NCBI GenBank assembly: GCA_029259995.1
Contig: JAJDEC010000563.1
Coordinates: forward strand, 1-6,203
Length of the DNA: 6,203 nucleotides
Source of the DNA: Phycisphaerae bacterium
Lineage (GTDB): Bacteria > Planctomycetota > Phycisphaerae > UBA1845 > UTPLA1
Direction of reading: 5' to 3'
In this document: positions 1-6,060 of the stretch, piece by piece
How the letters are laid out: each line of letters starts with the position of its first letter
How positions within the stretch are numbered: position 1 is the first letter of the stretch
The notes under the pieces: generated by a model
What the model saw: the letters and a program-made list of their open reading frames with translations, nothing else
The model's database searches: none
What the model was told of the DNA's origin: nothing
Made by a program: the position numbers and the translations under genes

Positions 1-1027
1 CGTTGTCGCCGTCGTGCGCCATCAGCACCAGCTGCGGTCGCCCCGCCGGATTACTCGCATTCAGGGCGTCGAAGTGGCCGAGACCGATCGGGTTGTAGCC
101 GTCCTCCCAGCTGATCGCCTGCGCCGCGGGAATGACGACCATCGAGTAATCGGTTCCCGTCGCGGGGTCGATGTACTTCGCGCGATGCGGCGTGTACGAA
201 TAGGGATACGCATTCACAGGCGCGCAGCCGCGCGAGATGTTCACGCGATACCAGTCGTTCTGCGACGGATTCCGCTGATCGGCCGCGTTGGGCGGATCAC
301 AATTGATGCCGCCGCTGCCAAGCACGACGGGGAAATTGTCACAGGCGCGCGAGATGTGCTCATTCGAAACGACGACCCAGTCGAGTCCCTCTTCGACCAT
401 CGGCTTGATCAGCCGCGTCGAAAAGGCCATTTCCGGCGGAAAGATCCCGCGGCTCATGCCCGGTGACGCGCCCCAGGCGTCGTCATAGACCGCCTTGTAG
501 AGCTGAATCTCCTTGCGAACCGTGGCTTCATCCACGAGCGGCAATAGCGGATGATGAAACGGAAAGACGACGACGTCCATACGCGGATGACCGCCGGATG
601 TTGTCCAGCTTCGCGCTTGTCGAATCGACTGATGCCAGCTCGGCGAGTAGCCCAGTTGATTGGCATTGCCGAGGCTGAAGATGTTCTCGACGAGGCCACC
701 GGAGTAGCTCATCTGTGCCCCGGCTTCGGCAGCCCAGCGGATCAGATCAACGGAATCCCGCGTTCGGTATTGATAGCCCGCCACGCGATCGGCTTTGCCG
801 AAGATGTCTCGAAGGTCATTCTCGGGGTTCGTCGCCCCCGCATCCGTTCGCAGGATCGACTCCCAGGCTCGCTCATAGCGATCCGCGCCGGATGCCTGCT
901 GCGCCGGCCAGTAGATCGGTTGTTCCATGTGCCATAGATAGGAGAAGTGAACGGATTCGGCGAAGGCCGATGACGGAACGAAAGCCGTAATCACGCAGAC
1001 AACAAACAATGCCGAACAATACCGCAT
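1..1027 (-). CDS. Secreted GH57-like glycoside hydrolase (N-terminal part, truncated by window edge)
   Basis: This open frame starts at ATG 1027-1025 and runs off the left edge after 342 codons without a stop, so the C-terminus is missing. Residues 1-24 look like a Sec signal peptide (hydrophobic SALFVVCVITAFV, then a likely cleavage site after SSAFA). The mature part shows GH57-like signatures: LWHMEQPIYWP (about 31-41) in the place of the family's HxHQP region 1, FPFHHPLLPL (155-164), GIFPPEMAFS (194-203), whose Glu199 sits where GH57 enzymes carry the catalytic nucleophile, and MAHDGDN at the truncated end. The family acts on alpha-glucans and related sugars by a retaining mechanism; the substrate here cannot be told. 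A GGAG lies about 10 nt upstream of the start. The gene is separated from the upstream zinc-ribbon gene by a strong terminator, so it probably has its own promoter in the AT-rich stretch near 1050-1080. Family assignment is fairly confident, enzymatic activity is inferred. Confidence 0.82.
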   Translation of the reverse strand, partial: MRYCSALFVVCVITAFVPSSAFAESVHFSYLWHMEQPIYWPAQQASGADRYERAWESILRTDAGATNPENDLRDIFGKADRVAGYQYRTRDSVDLIRWAAEAGAQMSYSGGLVENIFSLGNANQLGYSPSWHQSIRQARSWTTSGGHPRMDVVVFPFHHPLLPLVDEATVRKEIQLYKAVYDDAWGASPGMSRGIFPPEMAFSTRLIKPMVEEGLDWVVVSNEHISRACDNFPVVLGSGGINCDPPNAADQRNPSQNDWYRVNISRGCAPVNAYPYSYTPHRAKYIDPATGTDYSMVVIPAAQAISWEDGYNPIGLGHFDALNASNPAGRPQLVLMAHDGDN

Positions 1028-1074
1028 GATCGCGAATCTCCGATTTGACCCAAGTAACTCGTTTTACTTATTAG

Positions 1075-1122
1075 ACACAAAAAAGACCGAAACCTCAAAA
1101 GTTTCGGTCTTTGAATTTGTGT
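1075..1122 (-). terminator. Strong intrinsic terminator after the zinc-ribbon gene
   Basis: A perfect 12-bp stem pairs 1082-1093 (AAAGACCGAAAC) with 1101-1112 (GTTTCGGTCTTT) around a 7-nt loop. Seven more pairs (1075-1081 with 1116-1122) extend it across a 3-nt bulge at 1113-1115. Read on the minus strand, the stem is followed by a run of T residues (complement of the A run at 1079-1084), the classic Rho-independent layout. It lies 59 nt past the stop of the zinc-ribbon gene and just upstream of the GH57-like gene, so it isolates the two transcription units. Confidence 0.88.
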
Positions 1123-1180
1123 TCTGCTGGTATGCAGGTTCAGTGGCAAGCCCTGACGACGATCCATGCGTCAGACGTTG

Positions 1181-1543
1181 CTAGCCGTTGCGTTTCCGGC
1201 GACCACCGGCAGGCGCTGGCGGCTGGTCTTCATCCGGCTCGTCATCGCCGAGCTGTTCATCGCCGCCGGATCCGCCCAACAATTCGGGCTTGGCCTTCGC
1301 ACTGATGAAGTCGTCAATGTTCTTGGAACACAGAGAACAGATGATCCCGCCGTGGGACTCGATCGACGCAGTCGTCTCAGCGCCGGTCAGCTCAAACGTC
1401 CCGCCGCAATGCGGGCAGACATACGCCTGCTTCATGGATTCGAATGACTTGTCTACTTCTGTGCCGCCGCTTGTCGACCACACATAACCCGCGATGCCGA
1501 GAAGCACCACAAGGACCCCAACCATGACAGCCGTTCGATTCAT
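1181..1543 (-). CDS. Small membrane-anchored zinc-ribbon protein of unknown function
   Basis: This 120-residue protein begins with one hydrophobic segment (about residues 6-22, VMVGVLVVLLGIAGYVW) directly after a short basic N-terminus. It is therefore a signal anchor or signal peptide, with the rest probably outside the cytoplasm. Residues 43-72 hold two cysteine knuckles, CPHC (43-46) and CSLC (69-72), 22 residues apart, the spacing of a zinc ribbon or rubredoxin-like metal knot. The C-terminal third is low-complexity: acidic (GDDEPDEDQ, about 99-107), then proline/alanine, ending in basic RRKRNG. The start is supported by GAGG (1554-1551) 7 nt upstream, lying in the 27-nt gap after the pseudopilin stop. 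The two genes therefore probably share one transcript, closed by the terminator at 1075-1122. I do not recognise a named family. A structural metal site is likelier than catalysis, and a link to the pseudopilin is inferred from position only. Confidence 0.83.
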   Translation of the reverse strand: MNRTAVMVGVLVVLLGIAGYVWSTSGGTEVDKSFESMKQAYVCPHCGGTFELTGAETTASIESHGGIICSLCSKNIDDFISAKAKPELLGGSGGDEQLGDDEPDEDQPPAPAGGRRKRNG

Positions 1544-1570
1544 GTCAAAACCTCGCTACAGACTACGGAA

Positions 1571-2452
1571 TCAGATATCGGTGTCATCATAAATCTCATC
1601 CGGCAAACAGTCCATTCGCCCCCAACTGCCGCGAATGTAAACCTGTCCTTCGAATGTCGATCCAGCGTCATCGTGATAGGAACCGATCCCCATGTCCCCG
1701 GACGCGGCGTGACCGTCGCAATACCCGAGGTTGAAGAAACCCAACTTGCGATGGTATCCCGTCAATTCCACTTCAGTACCCAGGAAGAACGGGCTCGGTT
1801 CATTCGATAACATCGTCTGAAACGCGCGGGACTCCATCCAGCCGACAGTCGCCGCGGAGTCAGGAATCCGGCTGACCGGCCGACCGTAGATTCCCCAGAT
1901 CTTGCCATTGGTCGTCGTCAGGTTGTTCATCCGGTAGGCAGTTCCATTCGCTGCGAAATACGGCTTGCCCGTCTCAAGCGGATCAAAGTTTCCCGGCGCC
2001 GGCGGCGGCTGGTATCCCAGCTCCTCGCCCGCACATTGGTATTCCTTGAACGATCCGAAATCGCCCGCGTCCGTCGTCGCCGAATTGATATCGCCGATGC
2101 CGTACATGATCTTGTTGAACGGCCGCGTGTTCGGATCGAACTCGTCGCCCCAACCTGTGAACGGCATCAGGCCGGCGCCTCCGCCGTATTCGGCGTAGCC
2201 TTCACCGGCAAATCCCTGGGCGTTCTGGTGAATCGGGCCCAAAACGCCGCGCGGATCGTCATTCGCGTAGGTCTGTGCAACCTGTACGATGGATCGAAGA
2301 TTCGCCAGACATTTCAATCGATTTCCTTCCGCCCGCGCATTTGCGAGCGCCGGCAGAAGCACACTAATCAAAACGGCGATGATCGCGATCACGACCAGCA
2401 ATTCGATCAGTGTGAAGCCCGACCGACCAGGTCGGCGTTGATTGATTTCCAT
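1571..2452 (-). CDS. Prepilin-type N-terminal cleavage/methylation protein (pseudopilin-like, H-Xn-DG type)
   Basis: The 293-residue product opens with a type IV prepilin leader: a short basic stretch (RRPGRSG), a predicted prepilin peptidase cut between Gly12 and Phe13, then FTLIELLVV with the conserved Glu at mature position 5 (Glu17) and a hydrophobic helix to about residue 36. Next comes ANARAEGNRLKCLANLRSI (37-55), typical of the large planctomycete/PVC pseudopilin set. The body is Gly/Asn/Pro-rich and soluble. A C-terminal YHRKLGFFNLGYCDGH (233-248) corresponds to the processing-associated H-X9-DG motif, but here His234 and Asp246 are separated by 11 residues. Cysteines at 48, 140, 245 and 281 could form disulfides. 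The start is fixed by TGGAGGT (2467-2461) 8 nt upstream. Proteins of this type are thought to be cleaved, methylated and assembled by type II secretion or type IV pilus-like machinery; the individual role is unknown. The zinc-ribbon gene follows 27 nt later. Confidence 0.93.
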   Translation of the reverse strand: MEINQRRPGRSGFTLIELLVVIAIIAVLISVLLPALANARAEGNRLKCLANLRSIVQVAQTYANDDPRGVLGPIHQNAQGFAGEGYAEYGGGAGLMPFTGWGDEFDPNTRPFNKIMYGIGDINSATTDAGDFGSFKEYQCAGEELGYQPPPAPGNFDPLETGKPYFAANGTAYRMNNLTTTNGKIWGIYGRPVSRIPDSAATVGWMESRAFQTMLSNEPSPFFLGTEVELTGYHRKLGFFNLGYCDGHAASGDMGIGSYHDDAGSTFEGQVYIRGSWGRMDCLPDEIYDDTDI

Positions 2453-2477
2453 TTTGCTAGACCTCCAGTGTACGATT

Positions 2478-2506
2478 CAAATAGCGAATGGAGCAGCCGC
2501 AGCCAA
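2478..2506 (-). promoter_or_regulatory. Candidate sigma70-type promoter for the pseudopilin/zinc-ribbon unit
   Basis: On the minus strand, TTGGCT (2506-2501) and TATTTG (2483-2478) are separated by exactly 17 nt, placing a start of transcription near 2471, a few bases before the Shine-Dalgarno sequence at 2467-2461. Matches to the consensus are partial (4 of 6 and 3 of 6), so this is a suggestion from spacing and position only. Confidence 0.3.
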
Positions 2507-2547
2507 TCTGCGAATTCCCGCATTTGCGACGGTCCACCACCGTGCAA

Positions 2548-2576
2548 TCATTCGGCTGCATCCCGCCTCCGAATGA
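2548..2576. repeat. 8-bp inverted repeat upstream of the pseudopilin promoter
   Basis: TCATTCGG at 2548-2555 and CCGAATGA at 2569-2576 are perfect reverse complements separated by 13 nt. The centre-to-centre distance of 21 nt, about two helical turns, would suit a dimeric regulator binding one face of the DNA. It equally could be a weak hairpin or chance. No T run follows on either strand, so it is not a standard terminator. Confidence 0.35.
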
Positions 2577-2854
2577 ATCCATCCCAGTTCTTGCCAATGA
2601 TTTTAGGCGACGCGTGTCGCCCCGGTTTACGACCAAAACTCGTATTCGCGTTCGAAGAGCCGGCGCATTACCGGATACCAATCCCCTGTCGGAAAGAACG
2701 CCCTAGTGTAGCGTCCTCGTACCAAGCATACCACGGTAGACGTCGATTTCCTTGTGACGGCTGAAAATGCACCAAACAAGCGGCTACTGAGTGAAGATAA
2801 AACGTTTCACTGTGCAATATTCCGTCCGGTTTCCACATCCGGACCGTCTTCCGG

Positions 2855-3874
2855 CTAGCTCGACCTCCCGACGGCCCCGGAAATCGACCGAATATCCTTC
2901 ATCAGATCGCCGAATCCGGCCGGTGTGATCGACTGGGCACCGTCCGTCAGCGCGTGCTCAGGGTCCGGATGCACTTCGATCATCAGACCGTCGGCCCCGG
3001 CCGCAATCGCCGCCCGGCTCATTGCCGGCACCATGTAGGCGTGCCCCGTTCCCTGGGACGGGTCGACGACGATCGGCAGATGCGACTCCCGCTTGATCGC
3101 CGGGATAATCGCCAGGGGCAGCGTGTTGCGAACGTATGACTCGTGCGTCCGAATGCCGCGCTCGCAGAGAATCACATTCTGATTCCCTTCGCTCATGATA
3201 TATTCCGCCGCGAGCAGGAACTCTTGCAACGTGGCGCTCCAGCCACGCTTCAGCATGACCGGTTTCTCGGTCCGCCCCGCCGCAATCAGCAGATTGAAAT
3301 TGTGCATGTTCCGCGTGCCGATCTGAAGCACGTCGGCGTATTCCGCCACAAGATCGACCTGGTCGATGCTCATGACTTCCGTCACGATCGCCAATCCCGT
3401 TTCCGATCGCGCCTTTGCCAGGAGTTTGAGCCCCGCCTCGCCGAGCCCCTGGAAGTCGTAGGGATTCGTCCGCGGCTTGAACGCACCGCCCCGCAATCCG
3501 ACAGCCCCCGCCGATTTCACGGCCGCCGCGACCGCCATCAGCTGCTTCTCATTTTCAACGCTGCAGGGCCCTGCGATCACTGCGACTTTCTGACCGCCGA
3601 CTGCCGCGCCGCCCGTACCGATCGGTATCACCGACGGCTCTTTCTTCACTTCGCGGCTGGCCACTTTGTAGGGCGCAAGAATCGGCACAATTCGATCCAC
3701 CATCGGTGACGTCTCTAACGCCGACATATCGACGCCGCGCTTGTCGCCAATGGCCGCGACCACGGTCCGATCCGTACCAACGATCACGTGATCCGTCAGG
3801 CCTAATTCTCGAATCAAACCGACAACGTGATCGACATCCGCCTGAGCACAGCCCGACTGCATTACCACAATCAT
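2855..3874 (-). CDS. aroF: 3-deoxy-7-phosphoheptulonate (DAHP) synthase, type I-beta with N-terminal regulatory domain
   Basis: Condenses phosphoenolpyruvate and erythrose 4-phosphate to DAHP, the first shikimate-pathway step, in the cytoplasm. The 339-residue product has an N-terminal ferredoxin-like domain (about 1-75), the allosteric aromatic-amino-acid sensor in Thermotoga-type enzymes, then the barrel: AGPCSVE (101-107), RGGAFKPRTNPYDFQG (128-143), TEVMS (165-169), QIGTRNMHNF (184-193), LKRGW (208-212), CERGIRTHE (237-245), DPSQGTG (271-277), IEVHPDPE (299-306), TDGAQS (310-315). With Thermotoga maritima numbering plus 2, metal ligands Cys104, Glu300 and Asp311 are kept, but the metal-binding His is Gln274. 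The segment around Arg249 reads YVRNTLPL rather than the usual YTRNTLDL. I chose ATG 3874 because MIVVMQSG matches family N-termini and GAAGGGA lies 6 nt upstream. An in-frame ATG at 3958 would add 28 unrelated residues. No other aro gene is adjacent. Confidence 0.95.
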   Translation of the reverse strand: MIVVMQSGCAQADVDHVVGLIRELGLTDHVIVGTDRTVVAAIGDKRGVDMSALETSPMVDRIVPILAPYKVASREVKKEPSVIPIGTGGAAVGGQKVAVIAGPCSVENEKQLMAVAAAVKSAGAVGLRGGAFKPRTNPYDFQGLGEAGLKLLAKARSETGLAIVTEVMSIDQVDLVAEYADVLQIGTRNMHNFNLLIAAGRTEKPVMLKRGWSATLQEFLLAAEYIMSEGNQNVILCERGIRTHESYVRNTLPLAIIPAIKRESHLPIVVDPSQGTGHAYMVPAMSRAAIAAGADGLMIEVHPDPEHALTDGAQSITPAGFGDLMKDIRSISGAVGRSS

Positions 3875-4131
3875 CACAAATCCCTTCAAACACCGACTCG
3901 TATGCGACTTTCGCACTTCAGGCCCGCAATGATACGGGCAACGCATCGAATCAGGCACCGGCGGACCGGAAATACGGATTCGTGCGTTTCCCCATCTCGC
4001 GCCTTACGATCCCGATGGGGCGATTCGAAGCGAAGACGGAACTGACTCCGCCCCGCCGCGTCAAATGAAACGTCGCGAGCCGGTCGCCGATCGACACGCC
4101 CGACAGTCAACCCAAAGGAGATTCGAAGACC
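3875..4131. promoter_or_regulatory. Divergent intergenic region between aroF and the DUF4139 gene
   Basis: These 257 nt separate two divergently transcribed genes, so promoters for both must lie here or overlap the gene starts. I could not find a well-matched -35/-10 pair in either direction. An inverted repeat CCCCATC/GATGGGG pairs 3990-3996 with 4014-4020 around a 17-nt loop near the middle. It could be an operator shared by the two genes or a transcript hairpin. The plus-strand Shine-Dalgarno AAAGGAG is at 4114-4120. Confidence 0.5.
3881..3887 (-). promoter_or_regulatory. Ribosome-binding site deciding the aroF start
   Basis: GAAGGGA on the minus strand (3887-3881) sits 6 nt before ATG 3874. 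It decides against the longer in-frame start at 3958, whose 28 extra residues (rich in Cys, Arg and Pro) do not resemble the family N-terminus. Confidence 0.7.
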
Positions 4132-5676
4132 ATGCGCCCCGATTCAAACACCATCATGCGAATCCCATTCGCACTGACACTCCTCATCACGACATCCGCA
4201 TTCGCCCAGCCGACGGACGCGAACGAAGGCCCCTCTGTGACGGTCTACTCCAGTGCCGATGCCGCCGAATTTGATCCCCAGCGTTACATTGCTCAGCAAC
4301 GGATGGGCGCCGATCCGAATTTCGTCTGGCGCGTCCCTGGTTACGCCGTTGTCAAGGAGATTCGCAACGCAACGCTCCAGCCGGGTATCAACGAACTTCA
4401 GTTTACAGACGTCGCACAATTCATCGACCCGACGACAGTCAGCTTCACGGACCTGTCGCATCCGGACAACACGGCCGTCCTCGAGCAGAACTTCCGATTC
4501 GATCTCGTCAGTCCTGCCAAGATGCTGGAGCGTTATATCGATCAGGAAATCGGCGTCTACGTCCAGATGGGCGATACGACGGAATTTGTTGAAGGCACGC
4601 TCCTGTCCTCCGTTGACAACAGCCTCGTGATCAAGACTGAGTCCGGCATCCGCGTCGTCGACGGTCTCGGCCAGTCCATCCAGCTCGGCGAGTTGCCCGA
4701 AGGTCTGATCACGCGTCCCACGCTGCTCTGGAAGATCGACACGAACGCCGGCGGCGATCACAAATTCCGAACCACGTACCAGACCAGCGGCATCACGTGG
4801 CGCGCCGACTACAACCTCGTCATCAATGACGACAGCACGAAGGCAGACATCGGCGCATGGGTCAGCCTGCTCAACTTATCCGGCGCCACGTTCAATAACG
4901 CCCGCCTCAAGTTGATCGCGGGCGACGTGCAGCGGATCGAGCCGGCCCAGCCGATGTATGCAGTCGAATCGAAGCGCATGCGCAGCGCGGCAATGGCCGA
5001 CAGCGGCTTCGAGGAGAAGTCGTTCTTCGAGTACCATCTCTACACGCTGCCGAGACGCACAGACATCGCCTCCAACACCACGCAGCAGATCACGCTCTTC
5101 CCGACGGCGCGAGACGTCAACGTCGAGAAAACACTTGTTTACTTTGGTCAACCCCAGTCCGGCCACTGGCGATTCGGTTCCCCCGCCAGTGATCGCAATC
5201 TCGGAACGAATTCCAATACCAAAGTGGACGTCTACCTGAAATTCACGAACGCGGAGAATAACCAGCTTGGCCGCCCACTGCCGAAGGGCAAGATTCGCGT
5301 CTATCAGCGCGACGATGCCGACGACACACTCGAATTCATCGGTGAGGATCTCATCGATCACACGGCAAAGGATGAGACAGTCCTCATCAAGCTCGGCCAG
5401 TCGTTCGACGTCGTCGGCGAACGCAAGCAGGTTGACTACGAATACACGAGCGGCGTCAAACGCATCGTGGAGAGTTTCGAAATCACGCTTCGCAATCACA
5501 AGCCGACGGAACAGAAGGTCATCGTTCGAGAATCGCTCTATCGCTGGAGCAACTGGGAGATCACGCGCAAGAGCAGTGACTTCGAGAAACTCGACTCCAG
5601 AACCATTCACTTCCCCGTCACGATTCCCGCCGACGGCGAAAAGACAGTCACGTACACAGTCCGGTATTCCTGGTAA
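4132..5676 (+). CDS. Secreted DUF4139 domain-containing protein
   Basis: This 514-residue protein starts with a Sec signal peptide (RIPFALTLLITTSAFA, cut likely after Ala25). The rest contains no cysteine and no second membrane segment, so it is probably periplasmic or surface-located. An N-terminal part (about 65-200) with PGINELQFTDVAQFIDPTTV resembles the beta-rich region that precedes DUF4139. The DUF4139 domain spans about 212-514: YQTSGITWRADYNL (216-229), LLNLSGATFNNARLKLIAGD (246-265), NQLGRPLPKGKIRVYQRD (377-394), FIGEDLIDHT (402-411), LGQSFDVVGERK (421-432) and a C-terminal VTYTVRYSW typical of the family. Related proteins include those annotated as mucoidy inhibitor A, but no biochemical role is established. 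AAAGGAG lies 11 nt before ATG 4132. The next in-frame ATG (4156) has no ribosome site, although it would also leave an intact signal peptide. A strong terminator follows, so the gene looks monocistronic. Confidence 0.92.
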   Translation: MRPDSNTIMRIPFALTLLITTSAFAQPTDANEGPSVTVYSSADAAEFDPQRYIAQQRMGADPNFVWRVPGYAVVKEIRNATLQPGINELQFTDVAQFIDPTTVSFTDLSHPDNTAVLEQNFRFDLVSPAKMLERYIDQEIGVYVQMGDTTEFVEGTLLSSVDNSLVIKTESGIRVVDGLGQSIQLGELPEGLITRPTLLWKIDTNAGGDHKFRTTYQTSGITWRADYNLVINDDSTKADIGAWVSLLNLSGATFNNARLKLIAGDVQRIEPAQPMYAVESKRMRSAAMADSGFEEKSFFEYHLYTLPRRTDIASNTTQQITLFPTARDVNVEKTLVYFGQPQSGHWRFGSPASDRNLGTNSNTKVDVYLKFTNAENNQLGRPLPKGKIRVYQRDDADDTLEFIGEDLIDHTAKDETVLIKLGQSFDVVGERKQVDYEYTSGVKRIVESFEITLRNHKPTEQKVIVRESLYRWSNWEITRKSSDFEKLDSRTIHFPVTIPADGEKTVTYTVRYSW

Positions 5677-5712
5677 GGCCAACGCCCATCGCGGCGTTTC
5701 TGAAAAACGATT

Positions 5713-5758
5713 TCGGCCGGCGAAGTGAGACCGACTCACTTTGCCGGCCGATTTTCTT
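5713..5758 (+). terminator. Intrinsic terminator after the DUF4139 gene
   Basis: A 17-bp stem pairs 5713-5729 with 5735-5751 around the 5-nt loop ACCGA. Pairing is perfect apart from one G-U wobble, with a GC-rich base (CGGCCGGC). It is followed on the plus strand by TTTTCTT (5752-5758). It lies 36 nt past the stop codon and closes the DUF4139 transcript. Confidence 0.88.
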
Positions 5759-5898
5759 GACGCCTGAAATGCCGCCAGCAAGGGCCGATCCCTGTGGCCC
5801 GATCTTCCCGTGAGATACGCCCGAGAATCACGTTTCTAGGTCGACAGGGCCATCGTCGGTCGGACTCGATGCGAGAGTCTCTTGCCCGTTACGACGAT

Positions 5899-5913
5899 TT
5901 CCCTGATAGGGAA
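5899..5913. repeat. Short perfect palindrome, possible operator
   Basis: TTCCCT (5899-5904) and AGGGAA (5908-5913) are perfect reverse complements around the 3-nt spacer GAT. It is located about 30 nt upstream of the candidate -35 element at 5942, a position compatible with a regulator-binding site, but it is short enough to occur by chance. Confidence 0.3.
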
Positions 5914-5941
5914 GCATTCGGGGACATCACGCCCGCAGGGT

Positions 5942-5971
5942 TTGACCCGGAATCGACGGATTGGGGACAAT
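5942..5971 (+). promoter_or_regulatory. Candidate promoter for the 3' partial gene
   Basis: TTGACC (5942-5947, 5 of 6 to the -35 consensus) and GACAAT (5966-5971, 4 of 6 to the -10 consensus) are 18 nt apart. Transcription would begin near 5978, giving a leader of roughly 80 nt before the start at 6061. Suggested by sequence match only. Confidence 0.4.
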
Positions 5972-6045
5972 TCAATCCACGACACACAGCGACGACCGGT
6001 AACTCCCGATCAGCGAGTTTCGTCATCGCAGGTCCTGCATTCTTT

Positions 6046-6050
6046 GGAGG
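6046..6050 (+). promoter_or_regulatory. Ribosome-binding site deciding the start of the 3' partial gene
   Basis: GGAGG at 6046-6050 is a strong Shine-Dalgarno core. It is only 1 nt from ATG 6052, too close for normal initiation, but 10 nt from GTG 6061, an acceptable if slightly long distance. This favours the GTG start. Confidence 0.6.
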
Positions 6051-6060
6051 GATGACCGCC

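Larger units (their letters stand above)
2458..2854. other. Non-coding spacer between aroF and the pseudopilin gene
   Basis: This stretch of about 0.4 kb holds no convincing gene. Short open frames on both strands lack recognisable domains, and the minus-strand one at 2457-2681 ends over the pseudopilin ribosome-binding site. It contains the candidate promoter at 2478-2506 and two inverted repeats: TCATTCGG/CCGAATGA (2548-2555 with 2569-2576, 13-nt loop) and GTCCGG/CCGGAC (2824-2829 with 2839-2844, 9-nt loop). The second lies 11 nt past the aroF stop and may help end aroF transcription, though no T run follows it on the minus strand. Confidence 0.6.
5759..6060. other. Probable non-coding leader upstream of the 3' partial gene
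   Basis: About 300 nt between the DUF4139 terminator and the next credible start codon. The reading frame of the downstream gene stays open back to the stop at 5758-5760, with possible starts at GTG 5794, ATG 5869 and ATG 6052, but none of these has a well-placed ribosome site. By my hand count the third-position GC of 5869-6051 is about 52 percent against about 74 percent after 6061, which argues that the upstream part is not translated. It holds a candidate promoter and a small palindrome, listed separately. Confidence 0.5.

Noticed and set aside
14..466. 150-residue open frame on the plus strand at the left edge
   Set aside because: It is antisense to the GH57-like gene, which has a signal peptide and several family motifs; the translation is Arg-rich and featureless.
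2457..2681. 74-residue minus-strand frame upstream of the pseudopilin
   Set aside because: It has no domain, no good ribosome site, and ends on the pseudopilin Shine-Dalgarno region; composition does not resemble the real genes here.
2036..2764. 242-residue open frame on the plus strand across the pseudopilin start
   Set aside because: It is antisense to the prepilin leader, whose motifs are unmistakable, and its translation is Arg/Pro-rich without any domain.
2790..2811. AGTGAA/TTCACT hairpin as an aroF terminator
   Set aside because: Only 6 bp of stem with a 10-nt loop and no T run on the minus strand; too weak to call.
3143..3709. 188-residue open frame on the plus strand opposite aroF
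   Set aside because: Antisense shadow of highly conserved DAHP synthase motifs; Arg/His-rich translation without any domain.
3875..3958. 28-residue N-terminal extension of aroF from ATG 3958
   Set aside because: The added residues do not match the family N-terminus, while ATG 3874 has a good ribosome site and a typical start sequence.
4144..4761. 205-residue open frame on the minus strand opposite the N-terminal half of the DUF4139 gene
   Set aside because: Antisense shadow with Asp/Arg/Val-rich composition and no domain or ribosome site.
4876..5781. 301-residue open frame on the minus strand opposite the DUF4139 gene
   Set aside because: It lies antisense to a gene with clear family motifs, has no recognisable domain, and its start falls beyond the DUF4139 terminator hairpin. 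GC-rich coding sequence commonly produces such mirror frames.
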